Below are positions 47,346-59,640 of a stretch of DNA of 64,000 nucleotides, in pieces. Position 1 is the first letter of the stretch. Each line of letters starts with the position of its first letter. The translations under genes and the position numbers were made by a program. Source of the DNA: Dermatemys mawii (Eukaryota > Chordata > Testudines > Dermatemydidae); the NCBI GenBank assembly GCA_007922305.1, contig ML677386.1, forward strand, positions 12,877,830 through 12,941,829. Reading direction: 5' to 3'. A model generated the notes under the pieces. The model saw nothing but the letters and a program-made list of their open reading frames with translations, had not been told where the DNA came from and ran no database searches.

Positions 47346-50300
47346 AGAGTTCACTTTACAGAGGGAGCTCTTAGTGCAGTGATCTTGCACTGAAGTGACT
47401 TCTCTTTTGAGTACCTGCAACTGGCTTTGCTGGCCTAATGATGAGGATTTAAACATTTATTTTGCAAACTTTCTATTTAAAGTGCATCTAACAAATTGCT
47501 CCAGGCTCACCAGGAAAACAGGATTTGGTACAGACAAAGAAAAGAATATGCTAATGTAATGCAACAGGTTACTTTAACTTCTCAAGGGTAAGAAATTCAG
47601 AGTCGGTCCGAAAGCAGTAAGTGATCTGGGCTATTGTAGATGTTCTCTGTGAATTATCTTACAAATGTACGTGCTTTTTACATAGGGAATATCCAAGAGA
47701 ATGAAGCAGAGGTGGCTGACAAACAGCAATTGAGAAGTTGAGGCACGGGACCAATGCCTGTTTCACAAGCTGAGAGGATTCTCAGACTCTTCATCCTAGG
47801 AATGCAATGCATATGCAAAGCACCTTGGACTTCTCCCGTCAGTTTCCACCTATTGCTTGCATGTCAGATTTTGGTGTCCAAACTTGGCTTACCCATCTGG
47901 ATTGTGCCATTATGAGACATAAAGTCAAAGAGTAATAAATAATCAAGTTTGGAATTGCTGAGACATTCGAATGAGCTGTAGCTTTGAGGGTTTGTTGATT
48001 TTCTTTTATTGACATTAAATATACCACTGTTTTCTCTGTCTTTTTTATTAAATTCCATAGTACTCAGAGCTGTGCAATATACGGTATTCATGACAAAATT
48101 CAGAAGGCCCAATTTGTCTCTTTAGTAATACTTGAGGAGAATCAGATGCAAACACACACAAAACATACTAACTATGTTTTTTACAGAACACAGAATGGGA
48201 GCTCACTAACCAGAATGGGAACTCGCATATCAGATCTTCTAGAGTTTAAAAATCTTTTGTAGAGCAAATATGGGCCTCAGTTCCTGCAAACATTATCCAG
48301 TTTCTGTTTTTTTATGAGAAGTTTATGTGAAGTTCAATGTTTTGCATGTTTCCAGAGAAGAACCAGGAAAAACTCAGTAGTTTCAACTGAACTTCATTTT
48401 GCAAATTGAAACCATAAAAATGTTCATATGAACCCTTCATTTCACAAAATGCTGAGTTTGGGGCAGTATTAGCAATAATTTTTCATTTTTCCATGCCCCA
48501 CATTTTGTCTTGTCTGCTCTCTTTAGGAACTAACAAGCAAACTTCATTGATTCTTCTCATCACCTTTCCCACATTTGTTTTGGATTTTCTCTCCCTCCTC
48601 CACAGTTTCTTTCCTCCTGAATTTTCTTTGTAACAAAACAAACACAGTCTTTCTTACTTGCCGTTCAGTGTACTTGCCCATTTTTGTTGTAGTAAAAATG
48701 TCTTGAATATTACAGTTATATGCTCCCAATGATACTGATCAGTCAAGTCTCTCTCTCACACCTCAGAGATGGAGTGAAAGACTAAAAGAGAACAAACTTG
48801 AAAACCCCTTTTTTGGCAGGGATGAGGGAAGGGCTTTTTCTGTTTTGAACCAGATTAATACACAATTACTAACAGATATAAATATACATCACAGTATAAG
48901 TTTGATTCAAAATGTAAATTATCCCAGACTTGTTAACAGCCTAAAGAGGCAGTATCTCCCAATATTAATTAAGGGCGTTATAAATGCCCTGTAACCCCTG
49001 AACATCTTAAGTCTTGATTGCCCAAGTTTATTGAGAGTAGCTATGATATTCAAAGTAAGACTAAATATAGCATATATCCAGTATATAAAAATGGCTGATA
49101 TTCACAATTAAAAGAAGACAATAAGGGAACCCCAAACCAGACCTTACTCTCCTATAAGGCAATGAGCCACAACGTGACCTATTGCATGGGAGGGAATCTA
49201 AACCGGAGTCCTTCCCATGCAATCAGGGCATGAACAAGGCTCCATCTTCCCTGTCTATCATGCCTGAATGCCTACCTTGGTCTGTTTCTTTGACAGTTTT
49301 TTTATGAGCATAGGTTGGTGGCTTATTGCTCAAATCCTAAACTGGAGGGCCAATGGACTTTTTTTTGTCTGGTCCCTGTTCTTTGACCTGTCTGGCTTAG
49401 ATGGGTTGATCAGGAATTACAATTCCCCTGGGCAGAGCTCTCAGGGCCATTGGAACGGGAAAGCCTTCCCATTACCTCAAGGTGCAATCCCCGGGAAAGG
49501 ACTAGTTGGATGACATATATATCTATATAAAGATTTTTTTTTCATCCTGCATTGCCTAGCTTCTGCTTCCCTGAGATCTTGAAATGAAATATTTCCCAGT
49601 GGTCTTGAAAACTGCCTGTTTACATCTGTATATCCTCTAATTGTTTGCATGATGCCTGCTACTTTTCACTTCACTCAATTCCCCACAGCTGGGAATGCAC
49701 CAATATTTAAAAACAAACCTCTGCTTTTTCACCAAATTCTCATCTGTAAATTCTTTAAAGATTAACTTTTTAAATTACATTTTTATTTGTATTAAAATAG
49801 CTTAGCAACTACAAGAGTTTTTAAAGAAGAAACCATATAGACAGCCAGAAAGGAGAAAAGAAAAATCTGTTTGAAAGGCTGTCCAAAAAAATCTTTGCTC
49901 TCAAGTTGTTGAAAAGACTGTTAAAAGACTGAGTGAAATGTTTTGAAAAGGCTCCTCGTTTCTACCAACAGCTAGGTACAAAATAGTTCAATTTGAGGTT
50001 GAATTAAAGTAATATGGAAAGTTAAATTACAAGGGAATTGTTCCATTAACCCTTGTCAATGTCACAGACTTGGGCCAATTATACCTTATAGAAAGAGAAA
50101 TTGTCACCTTTAACTCACATAATTGAATAATAAACTCACTTCTTGAAGTTTACCATCCCTGATGCTGCATCAGCCAAAGCACAGCTAGTGTTTAGTTTTG
50201 CAGACTTGTTCCTGCCATCACAAAGAATCTTGTAGGATTTTAATAAGAAATCCACAAACTTCTCAGTAGAAACCCATCTCTTTTTTTACTGATGGTATCT

Positions 50301-51940
50301 ACAGGGTTCACAACCTTTCCAAATCCAGGAAAGCTCAGAAAATCTTGTGGCAGAGACTGCACAATCTGGCTGATCTTGACAGCATCAATTCATCCATGAA
50401 AATAAGCACTCTAGACTTCTCAAAACATACCTAACTAAACTCAAAGAGGCTCAAAACTAGTAGAGATTATTTAGTCTCTGTGTTCTTGAAAAGATAATAC
50501 ATCATATATCTTTGTTTGGAAGCCGTGGCTTTAAATTCAGTTTTGTTTCTTCCCTTGTGGCTTTAAATCAAGAGCAGCCTCAAAACAAGTGCAGGTTCCA
50601 TTACATTGAATGAATGACCTTCCTTTCTGGCTCACCTGGTAAATAAGGAAAGTTGATAAGGATTAGATTCTGACTCAAACTATATGTCTCCACTCCTCTG
50701 GAGACTCCAGTCTTTGCATAGGCTCCTGGCATATGGGAGTAAGCAGGGCTACCCATCCACTTACTCCCTCCCCAAATCAGACCCCACATCACCACATACA
50801 CACACACTTACTAGTCAGAGGGAGGTCAGTGCTAAATTACTATCTTGGGAACAAGGAGAGCATGGGGAATAAATTAAGAGTTGGAGGTTTCTCTGAGTCA
50901 CAGTGCTTCCCACAGCTGCCACCTGAGCTTGCATATCATGCCTTGCTCGGGGCTGTGCCTAAAGTCAGAATCTAGCTGATGATGACTTTTGCACAAAATT
51001 GTGTGGCTAGACCTATGCTTGGGAGGACAGTCACATTTCTGAGTCCCACTGTAGCCAGGCTACAGTGCAGTGTGGCAATGCATTAATTCTTTAACTGCTA
51101 GTTTTTAAAATATAGACAATGTTCCCCAAGCCCTTTTTTCCCTTGGCAAGAAAAAGCATTGTAGAGGAGGAAAGTGGTGGTGACTGGATAAGGGTATCGA
51201 ATTGTGAACTCACTGCAAACTGTTGAGTCTCTCTCTGTGTGGTTTACCCCTCAAGTGGTGTTTGAAGAATTGAGGATTCCCTTGTGACTTTAAAGTATTG
51301 GAGATGGTACTGAAGCTTAAGAAGGGATTTTGCCTCCGGGCAGGCACAATGGCTCCCAGAGACCACAACTGTACTAACTTAAAAGTCACTATACGTGCTT
51401 ACCTCTGAGCCCAATCAGGGCAAGAAAGGATGGAACAATGACTCTGAATTCTTCCCACCCATTTGATGGGGGCCAGTCAGGAACATTCCTTGTGCTTAAG
51501 AGATTGGATGCAAATTCTGTGCAGCTGTGTTAAGAAGGGAGCTCCTTTCACTCGTCCCTTTACAGAGGCAGAGCAATCTGGTCCTGAATATTTTTTTGCC
51601 CGAATGGCTATGGCATTCAGATCTGAAACCGCAATTACAATACTATATTGTTCATGGCATTGTGTAGTTGTACTCAGAAGTATCTTGAGGGGTTTTCTTT
51701 AAATCCAAATAATGTATAAGGAACTTAAGAAGTGAAGAAAATCCATAGAAGGGAAAGAAAGAAACAATTAGGGCATGATCCAAAGTCTGTTGAAGAAAAT
51801 GGAAAAAATCCCATTAAATTCATCAGACTTGGAGCATGTCCTTGAATATTAAAACAGGATCATTAGCCATTTTGTAAATTACTTTAATTATGGATTCTCC
51901 CTCTGTACAATTTAGAACCACATTTTCCATTCCAAATTGT
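47346..51940. other. Long AT-rich spacer
   Basis: About 4.6 kb in which I recognise no gene, RNA or clear repeat. Several 60-82-codon frames on both strands lack motifs. Confidence 0.4.
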
Positions 51941-51949
51941 TTAAAAGTC

Positions 51950-52132
51950 AGATGTCCTATATTTTCAAAGATGAGTACTGATTTTGAGTGCTAAGTCTGA
52001 GACCTTGTGAAACAATGTGATTTTCAGCCACAGCGCTTAGCACTTTGTGAAAAAGCAGGCCCCTTTAAGGTGTCCCAAGCTGGCATCCCAACTGAATTGC
52101 CTCAAATCACTAGTCACTTTACAAAGTGTCAG
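51950..52132. repeat. Old palindromic MITE-like repeat
   Basis: The left part (ttttcaaagatgagtactga) is the imperfect inverse of the right part (aatcactagtcactttacaa), with a central palindrome-like segment around agcgcttagcac. Probably the same old family as the trace at 27549-27652. Confidence 0.5.
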
Positions 52133-52921
52133 ATTGAGATCAATTATTTATTTTTCAGCCACATCATGTATTCCAAATACTGATAAATGACAGTCACTTT
52201 ATACTGCTATTTCATCAATTTTTACAGATTCCCTAATTTTACATCTTGAAAAGGAAGAAAGAGAGAGAGAGAAGAATAGTCTACTGAAAAAAGGAGAAAA
52301 TTTTAATTTAAAACAATTCTTTAAGCAGAATGCAATATTCATAACATCAAGACCAACCCTATCCCTTTAAAATGATGTCTGAGTTTTTACAGTGCACACA
52401 AAATGGTTGTTGTAATGCAGAAATCCCTTCAGATCTCTGGGTTTAGACACTGTGCAATACATTAAGTGCCTCCACAAAGCTGAAGGATTTTCAATGTGCA
52501 GAAATTCAAGCTTATAGGTTTTATCATTTGAGTTCTAATTTGGAGATGCATTCAACTTTCTTCCCCTCGTGTCCAAGATGATTGGTATAGACCAATCACA
52601 TGGCAGAAATAGAATAGTAGTAGGAGACCAATTTCCTTATGAGTCTCTGCTTGCCAAAGATGTGCAGCTGGAGGATTGAGGGTAGGGGCTATGTACTATT
52701 TTAAGGGTTAAAAATATTCAGCTAGGCAAAAGCTTCTTTGCTTAGGTAGGGTTATTGTATTCTGCTAGTATCTCTTGTTTGACCTTGCTTTTAGACTCTG
52801 TTCTGTTCTCACACGGATTGCTGATTTTTGGCCTGTGCCTTTATCTTAAGATTATGTGTTTATTACTTCTGTATTTGCTTAAAGAATGTGCTGTATTCAC
52901 ACTCTGTTAGAATATTGTAAC
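52133..52921. other. Spacer with short GA tract
   Basis: A GA-rich tract near 52255-52275. Nothing else recognised. Confidence 0.35.
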
Positions 52922-53267
52922 TGTTAGGAATTGCTACCTGTTGAATGATGAATTGTCTTGAGACAGATGCTGACCCAGAGGTCATGGACCCTTGGTTTAT
53001 GTAACTGCTTGCCATTACGTATGCCCCTGGCACATACTTTGCTCAAACCCCTCCTCTGTACCCTATAAATCTCTCATGCTGCCTTAAATAAACTGAACAT
53101 CACATCACCCCTGCTAGCCAAAGGGGGGGTGGTAATGTTCCGCTTTGATCAGAGCTGTGTTGTTTAACTCTTCATTGGTCTCTGACTGTTGTAAGCTTTA
53201 CCTTCAACTCCGCTCTTCTCGGGGTTTCAGGTAAGGGTGAGACACACCTTTTGATTTTCCCCTAACA
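52922..53267 (+). mobile_element. Probable solo LTR, TGTTAGG...CCTAACA
   Basis: The 346-bp unit begins TGTTAGG and ends CCTAACA, a 7-bp perfect inverted pair with TG/CA. TATAAA lies at 53064-53069 and AATAAA at 53087-53092. The short spacing between them is unusual. No target duplication could be matched, which may reflect recombination or decay. A C/T-rich U5 follows. Confidence 0.6.
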
Positions 53268-54495
53268 CTATAATGAACCTGCTAGCTCGTTATTGGACTC
53301 TTTGTTAATCCCTGGAGTGACATGCAGTTGGCAGGGTGCTCCATAATCCATCCAGTAAAGGAAAGGGAAGTACTGCTATTGGGGATTTGGTTCAGGAGGG
53401 AGCTGGAGTCTGTGCAAGACTAGGAAACTTAGCCAGGAAGCAGCAGCCATGGAACTGGCTGTGGAGAGAAGGCTGGGCAGTTTGGGAGCTTGAACGGCCA
53501 GAGGCCAGGCTGGAAAGTAGCCTTGTGCTGGCAAAGGGCTCAGTGATAACTATTACAGATGGATACTGGGAGTGGCCTGCAAACAAGGGAACCCTGGGGA
53601 TAGATCTGAGGACCATGAGATAAAAGGATGGGGCTCTGAATGAGGGATCTGCAGGCCAGGCCGTGTCTGCCTCTGGGAGAGGGATGGCCTGGAGCAAGTA
53701 TCCCAAGCAGCAAACTGGATGACCCCCACTCCATACTTTGTACCGCACTGCCCCTAGTGGCTGAGTGAGGAACTGTTGGTTCGTCTTTTGTTCCTAACTT
53801 CAGGTCATGTTGCTGAGGGGTAACTGCAATGGTTAATTCTGGCAGCCCTAGTAAAGCAGCCCTTTATTGTTCACTGGACTGAGTGTTTAGGGGGATCCAT
53901 TGAGAGCTGGAGCCTAAGGACCTAGCTCTGGGAGCACTATAGCACTTGACTCTGAGCATTTGTTACATCTATCAAACTATCAAGCACCTAGCAGGCTGTT
54001 GTAGCACAGCACGCAAAACAACACCCATTGGTGGGTTCGGTTACAGTGCTATGGGTGTGTGTGATTTTTGCTAATTTGGAAGGCTTGGGTGGTGAAGTGG
54101 TGTCATAATGTATGTATGTGATAAGATCTGTAATATGTTTATTGTACATGAGACTGGAGTCAGAGTAGGTTACCACCTGGCCAGTATCTGACTGGCTCGG
54201 CCAGGTTTTTTTTAATGGATTTGCCAGAAAAATAATTTAATCTGTCCAATTTTTTAATGCGGGTCTAGAGATTTGCATTATTTGCACAATACACTGGGAT
54301 ATCAAATTTTAAAAGTTTCCATGTCCAGCTAAAGATGCTACAGTGTTCTCACTGCCTCAGTTTAAGTGATAACAGATCAAAACTGTTGAAAATACAGCAG
54401 CTGTCTGCCCCCCAACATGCAAGAGCCCCACATGTGTGTGAGAGAACGTTTGAGTCATGCACAAGGGAGATGCTGGAAGTGATCCCACTACTACA
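53268..54495. other. Spacer, possible Gypsy-related repeat
   Basis: 53.3-53.95 kb is GC-richer and holds opposite-strand frames of 95 and 118 codons without any motif. I suspect repeat material but cannot name it. Confidence 0.3.
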
Positions 54496-54499
54496 CCAG

Positions 54500-54994
54500 T
54501 GTAGTGATATGATGACTCACAGGCACGGTGCCTCCTGCTGGTTGTCCAGGAATTAGCTCTTTCTCCAGCTTTGGAGTGCCCTCTGCAGGCCAGTGTGTCA
54601 CCTGCCTCAGGCCCCGTGTTGCTCCTGAACACCGGTGCCTCTCTATCTCAGGGGGTTCCTGGCAGTGCCCCCACTCTCTCTGGATCTCCCCTCCTCGGGG
54701 AACCCCCAACCCTCTATCCCCACCTTGCCTCAGTCTAGTGCTACTGCCAGTCCGCATCAAGTCCCCACTCCCCAGCTCCCCTGGCCTTTCCTCAGGCCTA
54801 CTCCACTTCAGGTACCCTTTTCTCCCCAGCAACTAGATCCTTCTCTCCTCACAGCCAGAGAGGGAGTGCCTGACTCACAGCCCTTTTATAAGGGCCAGCT
54901 GTGGCCTGACTGGGGCGTGGCCCACCTGTGGCTGCCTTCCCAATCAGCCTACCTGATTGGCTCCATAGGGCTGTGTTTGACCCCTTCAGGGTCA
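54500..54994 (-). mobile_element. Probable Gypsy/ERV-type LTR
   Basis: Minus strand: begins near TGACCCTGAAGGGG, has TTATAAAA at 54884-54891 with a GC-rich R/U5 after it, and ends in a caggaggcaccgtgcctgtg-type segment. It is C-rich on the plus strand. Exact ends and target duplication were not established. Four overlapping frames of 91-140 codons on both strands are composition effects. Confidence 0.5.
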
Positions 54995-57453
54995 AAAAAG
55001 AAAGAAAAAAGAAAAAGAAGAGAAAAAAGCTTGCATCAGAAACTGCACATTCAATGACAACTGGCTAAAGGAAACAGACTACAAAGATTGGCTGGCAAAA
55101 TGTGCTGATAAAACAAACACCCATTTGTTTTTACTGATGTTATCAATTGTATCTGTATGTGTTATCTCTCTACATACTATAAGTGGCCATCATAGCGGGG
55201 GAGTTGCAGAGTTGCCTTGTGGTTGGAGTTGCAGTGAGCTTTCCTTGAGGTAGGGGTATGTACTGGGTTTTATTTTTGCATTTCAAAGGGGGTAACCCTA
55301 AATCTGGGGTGGATGCATCTATTACAGATGTAAGGATAGTAGTGAAGGAGATGCCTCTGCTCTCCCTTGAGTGCAGGGACAATTCTGCTCAGCCACTACA
55401 CAGTTCTGAAGCCCCTTCCTCCACACTGCCTACTCATTTAAGAGCCAGGCAGAATCCATTAAATAAACAAGCTACTTGTCATGGTGGAAAGTTAGAAGCT
55501 ACTCTACGTCTGCCAAAATACACAGCAGTTGTTTTACAAGAGGAAGTGAAGAACAGCTTCTCCAGTTGAGACTACAAAGGGTTGAAGTTTAAATATTAGA
55601 AGGTATTATGTCATTACACAAGCTGGAGTCTGGCCAGGACAGTGGGACACTAAGAGAATGGGGAATTATTCCTTGTAGCTTTAAAGTGTTATATAAAGGA
55701 GCCTTGAGAGCATAGCTTAAACATAAATAGTAACTGTTTTAAATTCCATCTTTTCCAGACTTTCAGAATAAATTAATCCACGCTGAAGGACCATCAGCCT
55801 GGAAAATGTACATTTGAAAGAAAAGACAGCTTTAAATGTTGCAGCAACAAACAACAACAACAACAACAACCACAATCTCATCTAAAGTCTAGGATAATGT
55901 GAGGGGGTGGTTTACAGAAAAACAGCTTAAGGCATTTATGCAAACTTCAGCCTAGCATGATTGGAAAGATATAAACCTCTGAAATCATGCTATGCATACT
56001 GAACCAATAGTCATATCATACGCTATATAATTATGCCATATAACTTCCAGTATCAGCAACATGAGCTTGAGGAAGCAATATAGATATGATAATTTTGTCC
56101 TTATTTTTATCTCCATTTTTGCTGGTTCTGCTTATTTTTTTTGCTAGTCTGTTCTTCTGCTGGGCTCTCAGTCGGCTTTGTTTTCTAGTGTACTTTTTCT
56201 TGCTTCATAACTGTTTTTATCTATCCCACTAACCTTGCCCTATGACCCTTCAAGGATTATTTCATTGCCAGGATCTATTTCTTTACAATCACTCAGACCT
56301 CTCTGATCTCCTCCTACTCAAGCTTCCCCTCCTCCTCTCACTCTGTCAAAGCTCTCCACATTCACCTTTCTCTTGCTACAGAATCATTAGCTTTCCCCCC
56401 TGCCATTGTTCTTTTAGTAATGCTTGACACTTCCCTAGCACAGCACATTTTCAAAGTGCTGCACAAACGTTAACCAGTAAATCATCAGAAACTAAGGAAG
56501 CCTCACAAAACCACTGTGCAGCAGCTACAGAAAATTTAAGACAGAATTTTCAAAAGCTATGATCGAGGGGAGTTTCCATCTCCTCTTTCTCTCTCTGCTT
56601 CTTACTTCCAGGACCCTTTGGGGCTTTCATTGTCTTTTTCTCAGGGGTCTTCCTCCTCACTTGCCTCCAGCTCTCCCTGCTTCCTAGTGTCTCCTCCTTC
56701 CCCCACCCCCAGCAGATCTGGAATTTCATTCCCCTTTCTTCTCCTTGGCAGGTGAGAATCTCTCTTCCCTAGCAACCCATGCATTTACCCCTCTCTCCAA
56801 ATACACCCCTTTCCTCTTCCCCCAGCTCCTCTCTTTTTCTTTTTTATTCTTGCTAGTCGCACTCCCCACTTTACTCCTCACCATCCCATCTAAGGTAGGT
56901 AATTACCTTAAGTAACAAAGTAACTATTTCTTCTCTCGTCTTCCATCCCAACAGACCTCATCCATTGACTCATGCCCTCCTAAGCAAGCACCTTAGTGGA
57001 AGAGTCTACCTCCTTCTGCTCCTCTTCTCACCCCACCCTCATGAAATAGCTCCCTGGGTTTCCCTTCTCACTCCAACCTCTAGCAAGGAATCTCACTACT
57101 TCCCTTCCAAGCCCCTTCCCCTGGTAGGGGCCCCTATTCCCTTTCTCAACCTCTCTCACACCACTCACTTTTCAGGGCAAGTAGAGACCTTCCTGCTCTC
57201 TTTTAGGATCCTCCCCCACATTATCTCCATTTATTATAGGGCTCCCTGCTCTCTCCTCCATTTGGTAGCGGCACAGCCCCTGTGGATAAGGCCCCTTTAT
57301 TCATTAGCCTCAATTTATGGGTGGATACATTCATGGCTGACCTTAGACACGAGTGAAAGGCAGCCTGTCTGATCTACCAGGCAGGAGAACATCCCTTGGT
57401 TAGTATGAAGAGGCTAGTTAAGACAGGATCTCCTTGATCAAAAACTTTGCAGT
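54995..57453. other. Spacer with CAA repeat and pyrimidine-rich tract
   Basis: (CAA)n at 55845-55872; L2/MIR-like trace at 56420-56540 (acattttcaaagtgctgcac); strongly pyrimidine-rich plus strand from about 56550 to 57250. Frames here (for example 135 codons at 56965-57372) follow that composition and have no motif. Confidence 0.4.
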
Positions 57454-57581
57454 TAGGGTGACCAGAAGTCCCAGTTTTTTAGGGACAGTCCCAATATTCA
57501 GGGCTTTATCTTTATATAGATGCCTATTACCCCCCCCCCACCCCATCACAATTTTTTCACACTTGCTCTCTGGTCACCCTA
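57454..57581. mobile_element. 128-bp MITE with perfect 11-bp ends and TA flanks
   Basis: GGGTGACCAGA at the left and its exact inverse TCTGGTCACCC at the right, bounded by TA on each side (57454-57455, 57580-57581). A poly-C run lies in the centre. TA flanks suggest a Tc1/mariner-like origin; that is inference. Confidence 0.75.
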
Positions 57582-57599
57582 CTTGCAGTACAGCAGCCT

Positions 57600-57770
57600 G
57601 ATTTTTTATTTTATATTGGCAAATAGTTTATTTGCCAGAAAATACAGTTTCAGTCAACTCAAAACTATTTGTGAATTCATGTTGAGTTCACCAAATAGTT
57701 TTGACCAATTTGAAAAACTGTAAAAGTATTTTGGAAATGTCAAAACAAAATGTGTTTTATTTGATCAACT
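57600..57770. repeat. MITE-like repeat related to 45605-45730
   Basis: Shares cagaaaatacagtttcagtc, aaaactatttgtgaattcat and caccaaatagttttgacc type wording with the segment at 45620-45700. Noncoding. Confidence 0.5.
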
Positions 57771-57805
57771 TCTTGTGAGAAATAAAGTAGGGGGATTGCT
57801 TCCTT

Positions 57806-58653
57806 TGATGGGCACCCAGCCACCAGTTAGCTGTAAAATCCCCTTTGGTACTGTTCTCTGCTTGTTTTTCCTGTAAAGGGTTAACAAGCCCACAGGTAAA
57901 AGAAAAGGAGTGGGCACCTGACCAAAAGAGCCAATGAGAAGGCTAGAACTTTTGAAAATGGGAAAAGAAGCTTTCCCTTGGTCTATTCTCTGGGCGGCAG
58001 GGACATGGAGCAGCAATGCCATTAGCAGAAATGCTGTGTAAAGTTTGAACGAGGTATGAAAAAGTCTCTTCCATACCTAGAAGAAATAATTTGGATAGGG
58101 AATGTTTAGCTAGATGTTATTTTTTATTTTGGCTTGTGGATCTCCTCTGTGCTAACCCCAGAAACTTTTGTTTGTTTGTAACCTTTAAACTGAACCCCTA
58201 AGTAAGCTATTTGGGTGCTTAATTTTTGTAATTATTTCTGTTAAGATCTAAAAAAAATCTAAATTCCAGATGTATTTTTTCCTTTTTGTTTTTAATAAAT
58301 TTTACCTTTTTTAAGAGTGGGATTGGATATTTGGTGTCCTAAGAGGTCTGTGCATGTTGTTTGATTAGCTGGTAGCCACAGCTAAATTTCCTTTTTCTTT
58401 CCTAGCTCTTCCCTGGAGTGGGGGTGAAAAGTCTTGAGTACCCCAAAGGGAGAAATTCCCAAGTGCTCCTTCCTGTGTTTAAAGGGTTTTTTAGCATTTG
58501 GGTGGTGGCAGTGTTTACCAAGCCAAGGTCAGAGAGAAGCTGTAACCTTGGGAGTTTAATACAAGCCTGGAGTGGCCAGTATTGATTTTTAAAATCCTTG
58601 CAGGCCCCTGCTTCCTGCACTCGAGGTGCCAGAGTGGGGACTCAGCCTTGACA
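57806..58653 (+). mobile_element. Probable solo LTR of about 848 bp
   Basis: Begins TGATGGGCACCCAGCC, ends ACTCAGCCTTGACA, so TG...CA. It has AATAAA near 58295-58300 (ttttaataaattttacc) and a G-rich U5-like segment. Only CTT is shared immediately outside both ends, so the target duplication is weak. Similar segments are, as I recall, abundant in turtle genomes. It separates the repeat at 57600-57770 from a Penelope-type tail. Confidence 0.55.
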
Positions 58654-58663
58654 CTTTTGTTGA

Positions 58664-58775
58664 TGCTTTCAAGCTTCTCTTTCTCACCAACAGAAGTTGG
58701 TCCAGTAAAGATATTACCTCCCCACTTGTCTTTCTCTAATACCCTGGGACAAACACACCTACAACAACATTGCAT
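58664..58775 (+). repeat. Penelope-type tail, second family
   Basis: ctttcaagcttctctttctc and accaacagaagttggtccag, ending gacaaacacacctacaacaa, parallel the segment at 8060-8150. The ending resembles the acacggctac ending of the other Penelope tails. The 5' hammerhead-like strand is lost here. Confidence 0.45.
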
Positions 58776-58799
58776 AACACAAAATATTTCATTTTGATC

Positions 58800-59640
58800 G
58801 GATTCAGCATGCGTAGTTTAAATTTAACAAAAACTAGTCATCGCATACAGCCCCCAGCTAAAACCTCTCCAGCACATCATCAATGATCTAAACTCTGTCA
58901 TAGAAAATGATCCCTCACTCTAACAGATCTTGGGAGGCAGGCCAGTCCATGCTTACAGACAGCCCCCGAACCTGAAGCAAATACTCACCAACAGGTACAT
59001 ACCCCACCACAGAAACACTAACTCAGGAACTAATCCCTATAACAAACCCCGTTGCCTTCTCTGTCCCCATATCTGCTCTAGTTACACCATCAGAGAACCC
59101 AACCAAATCAGCCACACCATCCTGGGCTCACTCACCTGCATATTGACCGAAGTGATATATGCCATCATGTGCCAGCAATGCCCCTCTGCCATGTACATTG
59201 GCCAAACCGGACAGTCTCTATACAAAAGAATAAATAGGCACAAATCAGACATCAGGAATAATAACATACAAAAGCCAATAGAACACTTTGATCATCCTGT
59301 ACATTCTATAACAGATTTAAAAGTAGCCATCCTTCAACAAAAAAGCATCAGAAACAAACTTCAAAGAGAAATCACAGAGCTACAATTCATTTGCAAATTT
59401 AACACTATTATTTTGGGCTTGAATAGGGACTGGCTGGCTCAGTACAAAAGCAATTTTCCCTCTCTTGGTATTGACACCTCCTCTTCAATTACTGGGAGTG
59501 GACTACATCCACCCTGACTGAATTGGCATTGTTAACACAAGAAAGCTTATGCCCAAATAGTCCATTATCTTTAAGGTGCCACCGGACTCCTTGCTGTTTT
59601 TGTGGATTCAGAGTAACATGGCTACCCCTCTGATATTTAG
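58800..59640 (+). mobile_element. Penelope-like element, best-preserved GIY-YIG endonuclease
   Basis: The open frame 58930-59517 (195 codons) has a CLLCPHICSS Cys pair, then VIYAIMCQQCPSAMYIGQTG, QSLYKRINRHKSDIRNNNIQ, EHFDHPVHS and LGLNRDWLAQY. This is the C-terminal GIY-YIG endonuclease of a Penelope-like element, which nicks target DNA for reverse transcription. It is intact over the domain. The reverse transcriptase is absent. After the stop at 59515 a short spacer leads to the tail (59530-59640; ggtgccaccggactccttgc, then acatggctac), from which the hammerhead-like 5' strand has been deleted. Confidence 0.9.

Noticed and set aside
53336..53748. Opposed 95- and 118-codon frames
   Set aside because: Shadows of each other, no motif, and the surrounding DNA looks like degraded repeat.
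54357..55057. Four overlapping frames of 91-140 codons
   Set aside because: They follow a C-rich LTR-like segment, overlap on both strands and contain no family motif.
56965..57372. 135-codon frame
   Set aside because: Pyrimidine-rich composition gives Leu/Ser/Pro-rich chance protein without start context or motif.
57806..58653. 4-bp target duplication for the 848-bp LTR
   Set aside because: Careful placement leaves only CTT shared at the two edges, too short to count as proof.
59510..59560. Hammerhead core in the 58.8-59.6 kb Penelope tail
   Set aside because: CTGACTGA belongs to the upstream spacer; the true CTGATGA strand and stem II are deleted here.
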